From the NCBI GenBank assembly GCA_021464245.1, contig JADCRB010000114.1, forward strand, positions 2,170,001 to 2,234,000: DNA of 64,000 nucleotides, read 5' to 3'. This stretch comes from Carallia brachiata. Taxonomy: Eukaryota > Streptophyta > Magnoliopsida > Malpighiales > Rhizophoraceae. Both the position numbers and the translations under genes were made by a program. The notes under the pieces are model-generated. The model was not told the origin of the DNA. It saw nothing but the letters and a program-made list of their open reading frames with translations, and searched no databases. The first letter of the stretch is position 1, and every line of letters begins with the position of its first letter. This document shows positions 12,325 through 24,114 of this stretch, in pieces.

Positions 12325-13600
12325 GTGGTCAAACTACGACGTTTCCAAATTAACACCGCGCTGTCCCCAAGATTGAGACTTCCTCAATGCTTGTCAATGA
12401 CATTAGTCAATTTGTCCTTTTTTTTTTTCATCGAGTAAATACTTATAATGTATTTAGATTAATAAAACGCAATGAAAAAAAAAAGAATAGAAAATAGTAC
12501 AATAATGATAATGTTATATTTGATAGAAAGTGGTATGAAAGAAAATGATTAAAAAGTTGTGAGAAAAAAAAATAAATAGTAATTTATGAGAGAAAAAGTA
12601 AAAATTAGTTGTGTGAATTGATAAAAAATGAATAAAAGAAATTATGAGAAAATAGTACAGTAATGATACTTTTTTTACTTTTGATTTTCCTTTCCTTTTC
12701 TTTTCCATCCAAATTCCTTCAACCCAAACACAATAATAGTAAAAACGTAAGTTATATGAGATTAAAGTAATATAAATTATTAAATAATTAAATTTATTTA
12801 AAAAAATTAAATTTTTATATAATGTCAAATGAACTGCATATTTACTCGTGTCACCACAACCTAAACCATTAGTAATATCCTTTTAATTTATTATTACAAG
12901 CAGCATATCAAAAAAATACAAATCTTTTGAAAATAAAATTAAAATCAAAAAAATTAGAGTAACATATTTGTATAGAGTTTAAATTTTTTTTAAAAATAAC
13001 CAAAAACATAATTTTTAAAACGTGGCGGAGTGTTGCGCCCCAATAATAACGGTCTTATTATTATTGCTTAATATACATGGTACATAATTCATACAGATAA
13101 ATATTCTTATAAACAGAAAACTTGTTAGACACGTAATCGTAAAAGCGTAATGAACACACAATGATTTAGACAGTCAGATCATGAATGATGCATTGAATGT
13201 GAAAAATAAAAAAATAAGTAAACCATTAAATGTCGTTGAATTAACTACACATCTTCTGCGTACATCATTAAACGTGTTTATATAGTTTACTCATACAAAT
13301 TAATAATCATCATAATAATATATCAGTGCATTTAAATAAAAATAAAAGCATTTTTTATTGGCCAATTATTTTACTCATAATTCAAGTCAAATAATTAAAG
13401 AATTATGAGATATAAATTTGAAAAGTAAAGCTGAAATAATTGTTAAAAAAATTAAAAGAGGAAGAAACGAGGCTGAAAACAGTAAAAGATATTTTAAAAA
13501 ATGTTCACGAAAATTAAAAAGTGCATGTGTATGTGTGCATATATATATATTCCAAATTTGAGTATACTTAATTATTTTTCATCTAATAGTCAATACAGTC
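12325..13600. other. AT-rich intergenic region
   Basis: No coding signal. The stretch 12490-12830 is purine-rich on one side (GAAAGTGGTATGAAAG) and pyrimidine-rich on the other, with a CCATCCAAATTCCTTCAACC block, and may be a decayed MITE; ends are not definable. Confidence 0.4.
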
Positions 13601-13762
13601 ATCTTTTAATAAATCAACTCTAGCACTCACTAATACGTATTTATTTTTAGTCTGTTAAGAAACTCATAAATAATGTGTATTTTAAGTGATAAAGGCAAGT
13701 GAGAGAGTTGCATAAAAACAACACGAGAAAGGATGAACTACGGAAAGAAAATTTAAAAAAAA

Positions 13763-14300
13763 GTTAAATGCATTAAACCACTATAGTTGTTTTCTATTTT
13801 ATCCTCTTGTGGTTTTGATTTAAGCATTAAAATTTTTATCATTTTTAATTTTTGTAATTTCTCTCCCTAGTCAAGATTCTGTTAAATTTATTGACAGAAA
13901 TTAGCCAAAATTACATTATTTTGTAATTATTAATTTTTATTTCTCTATCAAAATTATAAACATATATAATATATCTCTCAAATGGTACTTCGGTGTATAC
14001 TTAAGTTACATCCTACATCTATCTTTCACAATCTTTGTTTTTTTCATTGCATTGCATATGTTATTATAAAGGTGTTTAAGACAGTATTATAATCAATTTC
14101 TACGTGAAGATATGATAAAGTTCTTATAATCATACAACAATGCATTTCTAACAAATTTATATTAATAGATTTAATAAATTGCTATCAGAGAGTTATATTA
14201 TAAAAATTAAAAATCACAAAGAGGTTTACTGCTTAAATTAAAATTATAGGAGATAAAACGCAAAATAACCAAACTACATAAGAGTAAAATGCATTTAACC
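13763..14300. mobile_element. MITE with long terminal inverted repeats
   Basis: The left end GTTAAATGCATTAAACCACT and onward is the inverse of the right end, about 70 bp of imperfect inverted repeat that includes TTTTATC(C/T)CCT and TTAAATTAAG(T/C) blocks. The paralogous segment at 24945-25035 lacks this sequence, so it inserted after the duplication or was lost from the other copy. No clear target duplication was found. Confidence 0.6.
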
Positions 14301-14329
14301 AATCAAACAATTATGTTGTTGTATATATA

Positions 14330-14856
14330 TATATATATATATTATTCATGTGTCCATGGGATCTCTTCAAATCTATTCTTTTTTTGCAGTGAATTTAATT
14401 ATCACATCCCTCTAAATAAAACGCAACCTTCCTGCATGAAACGAGTGACTTTGCCTCATTGTAGTCTATCTAATTTGATCGTTTGGAGGAGAGGGACTTG
14501 ATTCATTGGACTGATATTGCAAAGATCTGTGCCTTCAAACATTGACAGTATTTTATTTTATGTTATTTTTTTTGTTGTTGAATACAGAAGGTAGAACGAC
14601 GTAATAACCACGTTTTGATAATGTACAAAGGACGTTATTCTAAAGATTTTAAAGAAGTTTCTCAACTTTATTATATTTTCATTTTTGTTTGATGTGGATT
14701 AATTGATATAGTTCTTTGTTTTCAATGTATACACTATAGATGCATTACGAATATAATTAATTGCTACTAAATGCAATTAACATTAAAATTTTGATGGCAG
14801 AAACAATTTATATTACCGAATTATTACTTCCTATGGCCAAAAAATTTTCCGCATTA
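14330..14856. repeat. Segmental-duplication block X, copy A
   Basis: Near-colinear with 25033-25490, sharing TTATTCATGTGTCC, CAGTGAATTTAATTAT, CAAAGATCTGTGCCTTC and ACGTAATAACCACGTTTTGA. In copy A the block joins directly to the KCS 5' fragment. In the intact copy it is followed by about 2.2 kb more flank and then the whole KCS gene. Weak similarity continues left to about 13600 around the MITE. Confidence 0.8.
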
Positions 14857-15138
14857 CGGAACCTGGCATGTCACCGGAGGCTTGTAGCAAGCGTAGTCCA
14901 CAAGGCAAATGGTTCTTGGCTTGGACATGAAGTAAATGGTGGCGACAAAGATAATGACGAAAGATGAGCAGAGAATTTGGACAAGGTCGAAATGATGTGA
15001 ACAGAGGACCTCAATGAGAACACCAACCATAACAGGCAGTAACAGAAGATACAGAATGTGATTGACTAGGAATTGGTACCCAAGTTTCACTTACTTGAAC
15101 TTGACGAAGTTTGAGAATTCTGGCAAAGTTGGAGGCAT
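14857..15138 (-). pseudogene. KCS pseudogene, 5' fragment
   Basis: The minus strand carries the start of a second KCS6-like gene: ATG at 15136-15138 (MPPTLPEF-like start), the first membrane segment (YQFLVNHILYLLLLPVMVGV), the second (LVQILCSSFVIIFVAT) and the conserved YFMSKPRTICLVDYACYKPP. Compared with the intact gene it has lost about 37 nt coding for the RLGPDEILNLWRS region, which shifts the frame. It stops abruptly at PPVTCQVP (about residue 105), where it fuses to block X. The catalytic Cys, His and Asn are absent. Confidence 0.9.
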
Positions 15139-15202
15139 TTTTTTTCTTCTTCGTTTTGACAATCTAAGAGAAATAAAAGTGTTCAAACTAAGTATTTGTT
15201 GC

Positions 15203-15235
<33 letters not shown>

Positions 15236-15950
15236 TTGAGTGTTATGTGTGAGAGGCGCAGGAAGAGGAGGGTGGTGCTATAAAGGCCGACAGGCTAACT
15301 GTGCTGCATGGCTCAACGCTCACTTGTGTTTAACTTTGGTTAAATTTCTATTCTTCTCAGTTGTACTACTTGCAGGCCCTTTTTGGTTTAGCATGTGCTA
15401 ATCATAATTGTTAATTGATGTTACTGATTATTAATTGTTTATACTATTACTATTATTGATGAATAAAAAGAAATGTATTGTTTGGTCAAATTAATAGGGG
15501 CAAACGAGACTCCTCTAAAACTTACAACAGAAATTGCTAAATTAGAACCCTGATATCGCACTTTAACCACAGACAATATATTTTAGTTTAGTGGAAGCGA
15601 CAGTAAGGATTCAAACCTAAGTCAAACATGTGAAAAAGCAGCCACAAATTATCTATGCTCTCACATCGGGTGTATATATGGGAATTTTTAGATGCATAGA
15701 TGATGATTTTTATATTATATTGTTTAGTTTATACTTAGCTCTATGTTTATTTTACTAACTGTTAGGCCTCTTTTGCTAGGCTTCGTCATTTCCAATTATT
15801 AGTATATGAACTCAAGCCTTCTTGTACTGCAGTGCCTGATGATCAATATTTTAGGAAAACTGGTTTAATCACAATCAGCAGATTAAATGAGATAATATTA
15901 TATATTAGTCCGCAGATACTAAATCAAGTTCACTTCTTTGATTTAATAAA
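15139..15950 (-). repeat. Duplicated KCS leader and promoter flank, copy A
   Basis: Matches 29417-29890 and 30226-30625 of the intact copy, including a (GA)n run (15205-15232), a CTATAAAGG TATA-like site (15281-15289), CTCAACGCTCACTTGT, and TGTATTGTTTGGTCAAATT. The two SINE insertions and the T-tract insertion present in the intact copy are missing here, so this copy shows the empty sites. Confidence 0.8.
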
Positions 15951-15956
15951 GAAAAG

Positions 15957-18900
15957 GGGTTTTCTATTTTGACTCCCCTTCTATGAGAGTCAAATTAATT
16001 CCCATCTAAAATTTGAGGATAAAAACGATTGCTTGTACAAGTAAATGTGAAAAGAGAAAAAAGTAAAAAAAAAAAAAAAAGAAGAAGAAGAAGAGAGGAA
16101 ACCGACGATGACTCATTCGAAGGATTCTTACTTTAGAATTCTTTCCAAACTTGTCCATCCTAAAAATTAACCAAATTGCCCCTCTTCAACTGTTCAATAT
16201 AGATTTTATAATTAGACAGTTTTTTATAGCATTCATCAAATCATCTGGTAGTAGTAGTATGATAGTAATTTGACGTGCTTTCCCTACTTCAGATTTGGGT
16301 TTGATTCCCTAGGCTGCACTGGAAGCAATGTCTTCCCAATTTCTCTGGATTTTTGTGAGCTCATGTCATTGTTTAATAACTTGTTAATACTGTAATCTGC
16401 TTAGGGGAGGCCTGCTTCCATTCAACAGTGTTCGGGTGATAAGTCCCTTCTGTGGAAATAGTTTGATAGGATAAATAAACAAGAGTTATTCTAATTCTAA
16501 CTTACAAATCCAATGACTAACATACTAATAATAAATTTTTGTTTTAGGTCAAAAAAATCAAATCATTCCAAATTGTCATCAATCCCAAAAAAATACTCCA
16601 ATTTCATGAAAAATTCGGCACGAAAAATACATTTGACACTAATAAAATCAGTTCTTAATCGTAATTGAATAAAATCTTTATGAATAATCGAATTTTACAT
16701 GGATACTAGATAATTTTTACAACAATTACACTAGAAAATTTTTATAACGATGAAATTATGTATACTGACTACCAAAGGAATCTAGAGGTAAAGTAGATAT
16801 ATAATAATCAGAGTAAATCCTTATTGAAACTAATCTTCTTTTTTATTCACTTGTCATGTCTTTTCTTTTTGATCCAATAATGAATGCTTTATTTATTAAA
16901 ATTAGTGTAAAAAAATTTTGTCATCCTTAATTATTTAGGATTGTTGTTGAAAAAATTTAAATTTCACATTGAGTAGTTATTGTACAAAAGAAATAATTTA
17001 ACAACACACTAACTTTGAGCTTTTACTCAAATAATTTTTTTTTAATATCAAATATATAATCTTTTATAATCTTTTGCTTAAATTTGTATTATACGAAAAT
17101 TATCATAATGTTAAATAATATTATGATTAATTTTTTGCAATTAGGTATAAGCCCCTTTTAGTTTAAATTTCTATAAATTTTGGAACATTTTTTGTAATTA
17201 TTAGAATCAGCCAATTTTTATTCAATTTTAGTCAGTTTCATGTAGTTCTAACTTTCGAACAACATTTTGTTTATTTTTTGCAAATTACATTAAATACTTT
17301 AAATTTCTATAAACTTCGGAATAATTTTTGGTAGTTACCAAAATCAACTCATCTTTATTTAAGTCTGGCCAATTCCACGTAGTTATAACTTTCCACAAAT
17401 TATGTGTAAAATATTTTAAATTTGAATAACGTTTAGATCAATTTTTGCCGTTACTCAAATCACCATTTTTTGAAGCAAATCCAGCCTATTTTACATAGCT
17501 TAAACTTTCGATTAACTTTTTACTTATTTTTCTTGCAAATTACGTGAAACGCTCTAAATTTTCATAACACATTTAATGATTTTTGTAGTTACTAACATCA
17601 GTCCATTTTTATTCAAGTCCAACCAATTTCAGATCACTTTAACTTTTAGTTATCCTATTGCTTAATTTTCACAAATTACATGTGAAATACTCTAAGTTAA
17701 GTAAGGTAACATGTTACTTATCATAAAAATTATGTAAAAATTCTCTAAATTTGAATAAAATTATGTTTCATTTAAATAGTTACTTAAATCAAGAAATTTT
17801 TATTCACATATAGTCATTTTTTACTTTTTGTTAAATGAAAGGTAAAGTGTTACCTAATTTTTGAAAATCACGTAAAAATTCTCTAAATTTGAATAACCTT
17901 ATGTTTCTCTTAAGTAGTTACTCAAATGAAAAAATTTTATTCACATATGGCATTTTTTTAACTTTTTGTTGAATGTAATGTTAAGTGTTACTTAACTTTC
18001 AAAAATTATGTAAAAATTCTCTAAATTTGAGTAACATTATGTTTCAATTAAGTAGTTACTCAAATCAATAATTTTTAATTCACATATGACCTTTATTCAC
18101 TTTTGTTGAATACAAAGTAATGTATAACATAACTTCTAAAAATTTCGTAAAAATTCTCTAAATTTGAGTAACATTATATTTGACTTCAACGATTATTCAA
18201 ATCAAGAATCTTTTATTTATATATGGCCTTTTTTTAACTTTTTGTTGAATGTTAGGTAATGTGCTGTTCTGCTTCCAGAAATTACGTAAAAATTCTCTAA
18301 ATTTGAGTAACGTTATGGTTCACTTAAATAATTATTTAAATCAAAAACTTTTTATTCACATATGGCTTTTTTCTTTACTTTTTATTAAATGTAAGGTAAT
18401 ACGTTACTTAACTTCTAAAAATTACGTAAAAATTTTCTAAATTTGAGTAACATTATGTTTCACTTTAATAATTACTCAATTTAAGAATTTTTTTTTCACA
18501 TATAACCTTTTTGTACTTTTGGTTAAATGTAAGGTAACGTGTTACCTAACTTCCAAAAATTAGAAAAAAAAAAATTCTATAAATTTGAGTAACATTATAT
18601 TTTATTTAAGTAGTTACTCAATTTAAAAAAATTTTATCCACATATGGCCATTTTTTTTAACTTTTTATTGAATATAAGGAAACGTATTACTTAACTTCTA
18701 GAAATTACGCAAAAAATAAATTTAAATAATATTATGTTTCATTTAAGCAATTAATTTAATCAAGAATTTTTTAATTCAAATATGGCCTTTTTAAAAAATT
18801 TTATTGAATGTTGGATAGCAACTTACAGAAATTACGTAAGAAATTTTTTAATTTTAATAACATTATAATTCACTGAAGCATTTATTCAAATCAAGTTTTT

Positions 18901-19324
18901 TTTTTTGTGCTTTTCTAAATATTGAGTAAATTCAAAAAATGTCTTTTTTTGTTTTTTTTTTTAATTTTGAGTAAATTTCAAAAATGTCTTTTTTGGTAAT
19001 AATACAAAATTTTTGCTAGTGCTCAAAGGAAAAAAATTAACCGTAATATTAAAGGGTTATAAAATTCATGCGATGCTTTTTTTAAAAAAAATATTATTTG
19101 TACTACATAGTCTTGCTTTCGAAATGTGCTTACAACTCATATATTTAAGTACCATTAGAATAAGTATTAATTGGCAAATAGATGGTGCCATAATTTATTT
19201 TTTTTTTTGCTTTACCGGTTGCATTGGTTACCAAAATAAACCAAAAACCTATTTAACAGGTAGCTTTATGATTTTGAGGGAAGTCTAGTACTCCTGTAAA
19301 ATAGGAGTGTGATTAGAAAGTGCC
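15957..19324. mobile_element. TIR element, Mutator-like (3.37 kb) with internal tandem array
   Basis: This block interrupts a stretch that is continuous in the paralogous copy (30961-30995). Its ends are imperfect inverted repeats of about 35 bp (left GGGTTTTCTATTTTGACTCC, right end complement GGCACTTTCTAATCACACTC). It is flanked by AAAGAAAAG (15948-15956) and AAAAAAAAG (19325-19333), a likely 9-bp target duplication with one mismatch, the size typical of Mutator-like elements. No transposase is recognisable. The right half is a tandem array of about 138-bp units. Superfamily assignment is inference. Confidence 0.6.
17150..18900. repeat. Tandem array of about 138-bp AT-rich units
   Basis: The core TAAAAATTCTCTAAATTTGA recurs with its preceding G at 17734, 17872, 18010, 18147, 18286 and 18426, and in decayed form at 18563, 18709 and 18836, giving spacings of about 137-140 bp in the central part. 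Each unit also carries AGTAGTTACTCAAATCAA, TTCACATATGGCC and ACTTTTTGTTGAATG. More diverged units extend left to about 17150. There is no coding frame; the short open frames are by-products. Confidence 0.85.
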
Positions 19325-19954
19325 AAAAAAAAGACATTTACATGAGCTTTCAAGATTTAAGAAAGAATGAAAAGTTACATATATATGATAAATTAAATGT
19401 GTCTTAATTGGCTAACTATATTTGCAGGATTATGAATGTTTATTATATATTTTTTATCTTTTGCAATTGCAGTTATGAACATCAAATTAACAGTCATAAT
19501 AGTGTAATGTCTACCCATATTTGAAATGTATCAAAGTTGGCTACATTTATTTTTTTTAAACAAGAGCAAGCTTTTATTAAAAAAGTATAGAAGCGAGTTG
19601 TTAAACTCCAGCACCATCAAATCAAAAAACTAGAAGATAGCACTGCATGACATGAGTAGCAAAGTAAAACACCATATGCTTTACATCTGTAAAAACTGAT
19701 AATTTAAAAAAAGAGCTTCCCAAAACTGCCAAAACTGGATCACTAGATTGCCATGGAGAAGGCCATGCAGCATGGGGACACTCCGCGAAATATATGGACA
19801 AAACGTAACAGCACCAAGGAAAGCAACAAAAGCAGCAAAAGGGCAAAGCAGAGTTATATCCAAAACATACCATAACAAGAGCAAGATGCTAAAGCATTAG
19901 GAGATAGACAACCAATGGGCTCCCATCAAGTATGGAAAATGCTATAACCAGGCA

Positions 19955-21260
19955 AGGAAGTCCATAGACCTAATGACAGCTTGTTTAGCAAAAGAGTCGG
20001 TAGTAGAATTGGCTTCTCGTTTAATATGCTTGAAATCCCAACATTGAAGCTTCTCTAAGTGCTTCTTAATAGATAAAAAGGAGTTCCTAAGTCTCCAAGA
20101 TCTAGATCTTTACAACACATCCATTCGATTAGGGTTGTTCATAAACCGCCCAACCCGCCGTAAATCGTCTTACCCGCACCGTTCCTACCCACATCTGTCA
20201 AAACCGCTAAGAGCAGATTGTTAGCGGTTTTAAAATTTTAAAAATCGCGGTTAACCGATCCAATCCGCCCTTATTAATATATATATATTATACATATAAA
20301 ATGTGATCTAACTTGATTATATTTTTGTTGTGTTAGAGATCTATTTGTTTTCATTATACATGTTATCTCGTTTTTATTGTTCTTTGTAATAATAAATTTG
20401 AAATTTTGTGTACAATTAGGTATTTAAAGATATTGTTACTTTGATCTAACAAATTTGTAACTATTAGATTAATTATATTTTCTTATTCTTTGTATCGGGT
20501 TTATAATGATGTCTAATTTTTCTCTACTATGTAGCTAACTTTGACGAGAAGATTTTTAAAAAAAATGTAAAGAAGTCATACAATCTCAGACTTTAATTGT
20601 AGTAATAATAATGAAATTTTTCAATGGTAGAGAAAAATTAGGAAAATATTAGTTGTTTATTTATTTCTTACGCATAAACTATTTCTTGTTATTGTAACTT
20701 TAAAATTTGATGAATGTCTAACTAATTCATCTAATTTTTTGATTAAATATTTAATTGATCCATTCAAATTTCACCTCAAATAAAAAAAAAATCAAAAGTT
20801 AAGTTGTATAATCAACAAAACCGCCCAAACCAATCCGCCATTTAGTGGATTGGTTTGGACGGTTTGGACGGTTGACGGATTGGTTACAGTTTCAAATTTT
20901 CAAACCGCTACCATGACGATTTGGTTGCAATTTTTTCTTATAAACCGCCCAATCCGACCCACGAACACCTCTACATTCGATAGCATTTGAAGAATCAAAT
21001 TCTAAGATAAATCCTCGCTCTTGAGGGTAGTTAAAATTGACAGTCAAGTCAATAGCCTTCTCTATTGCCAAGACCTCAACATCATTAGAATCTAGCACAA
21101 CCACAGGTCAAGAGAAGATGCATAAAAAAGAGCCCTTATGGTCACGAAGAACCCCCCAATTCCTGCAGGACCTAGTTTAACAATAGCAGAACCATCACAT
21201 TCTATTTGAGGTGCAAAAGGGGAGGGGGCTGCCAAGTAACCAAGCTAGGACAACGCTTGG
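19955..21260 (-). pseudogene. LINE RNase H domain, split by a nested transposon
   Basis: Minus-strand translation gives IECDGSAIVKLGPAGIGG at about 21160-21215 (the first catalytic Asp motif of RVT_3-type RNase H), then a frame disruption, then SNDVEVLAIEKAIDL with the catalytic Glu region and GFILEFDSSNAIE with the second Asp. The reading is then interrupted by the hAT element and resumes as WRLRNSFLSIKKHLEKLQCW, FKHIKREANSTTDSFAKQAV and a stop after MDFLAWL. Joining across the insertion after AIE restores the usual domain order. Frameshifts upstream make it non-functional. Confidence 0.85.
20130..20973. mobile_element. Non-autonomous hAT element nested in the LINE (844 bp)
   Basis: An exact 8-bp target duplication CATTCGAT flanks it (20122-20129, 20974-20981). 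Terminal repeats are TAGGGTTGTTCATAAACCG at the left and the complement of CGAACACCTCTA at the right (TAGRGNTGTTC type). Subterminal parts repeat CCGCCCAACCCGCC, GGATTGG and GGTTTGGACGG. No transposase frame. The duplication falls inside the LINE RNase H codons for AIE, so it post-dates the LINE. Confidence 0.9.
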
Positions 21261-21317
21261 GATGCAGAAATAAACAAGCCTTATTCATTAAGAGGAAAAC
21301 TCTCATTAGTAGCTTTG

Positions 21318-21895
21318 AAAGTTGACTACATTTATGTAACTAAGTTTAAACAAAAGACACCTCCCCGTGGTTTTTATCTGTTAAAATGATAAGATTCAAT
21401 TTCAAACACTTGATTAGAAAAATGGAGAGTCCATGACTTGAGGAAAAAATTAAGAACAATTCCGTGGCAGCTATGTTTCATGGAAAGCTGTACCTAATGA
21501 CGTTAGATAAAAAAAAAGGAGAAAAGATAGGGCACCGAGCTTCATAGCTCGATACCCCAAATTGAAGATTAAAATAATATATTTTTTATTTCCTTTGTTT
21601 TTCAAAATATTTTACCGAATTTTTTTGTTTAACCTATAAAATTTAGGGTATAAATTTTAAAATTTAGAATAGTATTCATTCAAATTTATATTTTAATTTA
21701 AAAAATAATAAAATATTCCTTCCCGTTGTTTATAGTCGCGCCAAACCATGTTAGGGGAGTGATAGCAATCATGCATTCACAACTGATCGTACCTTGTAAA
21801 AGGAATGAAATTAAACAGTAAAGTTTCGGAGCCCAACTCATCAACCAAACAATTTAGCCGAACTTAACAATAAAATGCAGCTGCTTGTTAAAAAA
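21318..21895. repeat. Segmental-duplication downstream block, copy A
   Basis: Colinear with 31190-31990, sharing AAAGACACCTCCCCGTGGTT, AAATGGAGAGTCCATGACTT, TTTCATGGAAAGCTGT, ATTCACAA and GTACCTTGTAAA. It marks the right limit of detectable homology between copy A and the intact copy. Confidence 0.8.
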
Positions 21896-21967
21896 AATGC
21901 AACCATAATGATAATTTATGTAAATTTTTTTTTTGGTAAAAAAAAAAGAAGAAAGAAACTTTTTTTA

Positions 21968-22430
21968 CACTACGTCATTTACGTCATTTGAGGCTTTTGG
22001 CAGTGGTCAAAAACCATTTCATTAAAGTAGATAACCGCTGCCTAATGTCTAAGGCAGCAGTTCTCCGGCTTTTGTATATGCAACTGTTGCATATACTTTA
22101 AGGCAACGATTTTTCAAGCTAATAACAACGGTTCTAGGACCGCTGCCTAAAACCTTTAGCCAGCAGTTTCATTGATGATATATAGTGGTTTATTTACTTT
22201 TAAAGATCGAATTTTTACCATTTAGGCACCAGTTTTCATTATCTAATACAGTAGTCGACTAAAGTTTGGTCGTGGTTTCCGTGGGTTAATGCCGCTTTTT
22301 GCTTAAGTTTAGGCATTGATTTTCATGCATTTACGCAATGGTTACTACACCTTTAGGCAGCTGTAACCACACTTTGAGGATGCAGTTATTAGACTATTAG
22401 GCAGTAGTTTTTTACTTATAAGCAGCACGT
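21968..22430. mobile_element. CACTA-like transposon end with subterminal repeats
   Basis: The block begins CACTACGTCATTTACG and carries many copies, in both orientations, of GCTGCCTAA, AAGGCAGCAGTT, AACGGTTCTAGGACCGCTGC and TTTAGGCAGC. Repeated AACCGCTGCC-type motifs after a CACTA start are typical of plant CACTA (En/Spm) termini. A matching right end and 3-bp target duplication were not found, so this is probably one end or a solo fragment. Confidence 0.55.
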
Positions 22431-22434
22431 TTTT

Positions 22435-24092
22435 TTTCCTTTTTCTTTCATGGTTTAGAATGCGTATTTATTATGTTTTATTGCTTCTATAAAGGCATGT
22501 AAGCAATGCATATGAGTAACACTACGGTACTAAAATGTTTTTTTCTAATTTGTTTTTCAGTTGATGTGCTAAAATTATACTTTTAATTATAATGCAACTA
22601 CTGAGGTTTGGTGGCTTCTAGAGTGATATTGTTAATTTTTACAATAATAATTTTGGAGCTGCAATTACAGTCAATTCGTCATGTGAGATGTCTAGTTCAA
22701 TATTTCTTTCTTGATTAAATAAACATAAAAGTGTGACTCTTACTCTTTTGAGTCGACTTGTTGATGCCCTTGATCATGGATTCTTTCCTACCCAATGTCC
22801 TACTTAGAATTAACTGTGCATTAACTGTGCATCTATCACATTAATTCTACATTGTTTTTATGGACTTAACCACGTAATAATACAGTAGAAAGTGTTGGGA
22901 TCTACAATCCGTTAAATGGTACATATGTTTTTTTTTTTTTTTTGTTTTAAAGTTCACCAGACTATGTCATATCAGCTCGTATGCATCGTGTTGATGTGTT
23001 TGTATTTACAACTTGGACGGACAAGTGCTTTGTCTATACCCAATAGCATCTGTGGTCTATTATCACTTCATCAAAATTTCAGCAATGGTTCATACTTTAC
23101 AATAGTTTTATCGTGTGATTGAGAGTGTTAATTAACTAACAATCATATGGACAAAGCTTCCAGTATTTGATGAAAATACATAGTTGGATGACACTGTAAT
23201 AATAGTTTGTGACTTGCAATGCGACCACTAAGTCGAACGAAATGTTTCTTTTTTTTTTGTGACATTGAAAAACGAATCAAAAGAACTGTCAAAAAAAAAA
23301 TCAAGTCTCCGAGAAGGCTTAATTGATCCAGGATTTATCTTTTATCTTTCCTTTTCGATTGTTTCCACAAATATAGCAATCAATTCTGATTTTTTCTTTT
23401 TCTATTGACACTTTGCCAATCGAGATGAAATAGATTATGATAAATCTAAATATACATATGTTGTCCTATTATAGTTACTTGATAAGCCATGGTAGGCAAT
23501 ACCAGTGAGGTGTTAACTCAGACCACACGGTTCTTATATATAGAGACCCATTATCAGAAGTCAAAATCTCGTAAGACAAATGACAACTAGTTCACACATC
23601 AGCTACTAGAATTTAATGTGGAAGCTTCTAGTATACAAACTCTAAAATAGATCGTACCCAAAATTAAACACTTGTAAAAAGTGAATGAATGGCCCTTCCC
23701 CCTCAGCCAAAAGAAAAACAATCAAATCAACCTATTATAACAACCAAATATTCTATAGAAATCCAAAGAATAAGCTCTAAGCTTCATTTTTCATTGGCAT
23801 AATCTAAAAAATTGACAGCCAAGAGCCAACTGGTCAAGTCCCAAAAAGGGGACAAAAAAAAAAAAAAAAGAGAGAGTAATAGATGGGGGTAACAGGAACA
23901 TAGTGTGACGAAAAATGAGCAACAGAGATAATGAATGATATGAATGCCAATTCTAGACAATGCTTCTTTGACAATCACCCTAAAAGCCAAACAGCCCAAC
24001 CTAGCGAGGCCAAAGAAGAAAAGAAACTAAACCAAACCACCTTACAAATCGTGATTTCTTAAACCATATTATTTTTATTTTAATTTGATTAG
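22435..24092. repeat. Segmental-duplication block Y, copy B
   Basis: Colinear with 25600-27710, sharing TTTCATGGTTTAGA, ATAAAGGCATGT, TGCAATTACAGTCA, AAATAGATTATGATAAATCT, TAGAGACCCATTATCAGAAG and CAATCACCCTAAAAGCCA. Compared with that copy it lacks about 170 bp near 26490-26680 and about 190 bp near 27230-27430. It runs straight into the KCS 3' fragment, in the same order as at the intact gene. Confidence 0.88.
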
Positions 24093-24114
24093 CCTGATAC
24101 TTGAATTCGAAACT

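Larger units (their letters stand above)
19551..21317 (-). mobile_element. 5'-truncated LINE (minus strand) interrupted by a hAT element
   Basis: The 18-bp target duplication AAAGTTGRCTACATTTAT lies at 19533-19550 and 21318-21335 (one mismatch). On the minus strand the element ends in AATAAAAGC..TTGTTTAAAAAAA, a poly(A) tail. It contains an RNase H domain that ends at a stop near 19955. The paralogous copy at 31190-31208 has a single uninterrupted AAAGTTAACTACATTT, i.e. the empty site. Only the 3' part of a LINE is present, so it arrived 5'-truncated. A hAT element later inserted at 20130-20973. Confidence 0.88.

Noticed and set aside
11940..12376. Short frames rich in VSDTC-type repeats
   Set aside because: By-products of GTGTCCGACACG repeats in the hAT-type element.
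16220..16330. Possible tRNA or SINE head (GGGTTTGATTCCCTAG)
   Set aside because: A B-box-like motif is present, but no convincing A box, cloverleaf or target duplication could be found.
17150..18900. Possible CRISPR-like array
   Set aside because: Units are contiguous 138-bp tandem repeats with no alternating unique spacers, and the genome is a plant's.
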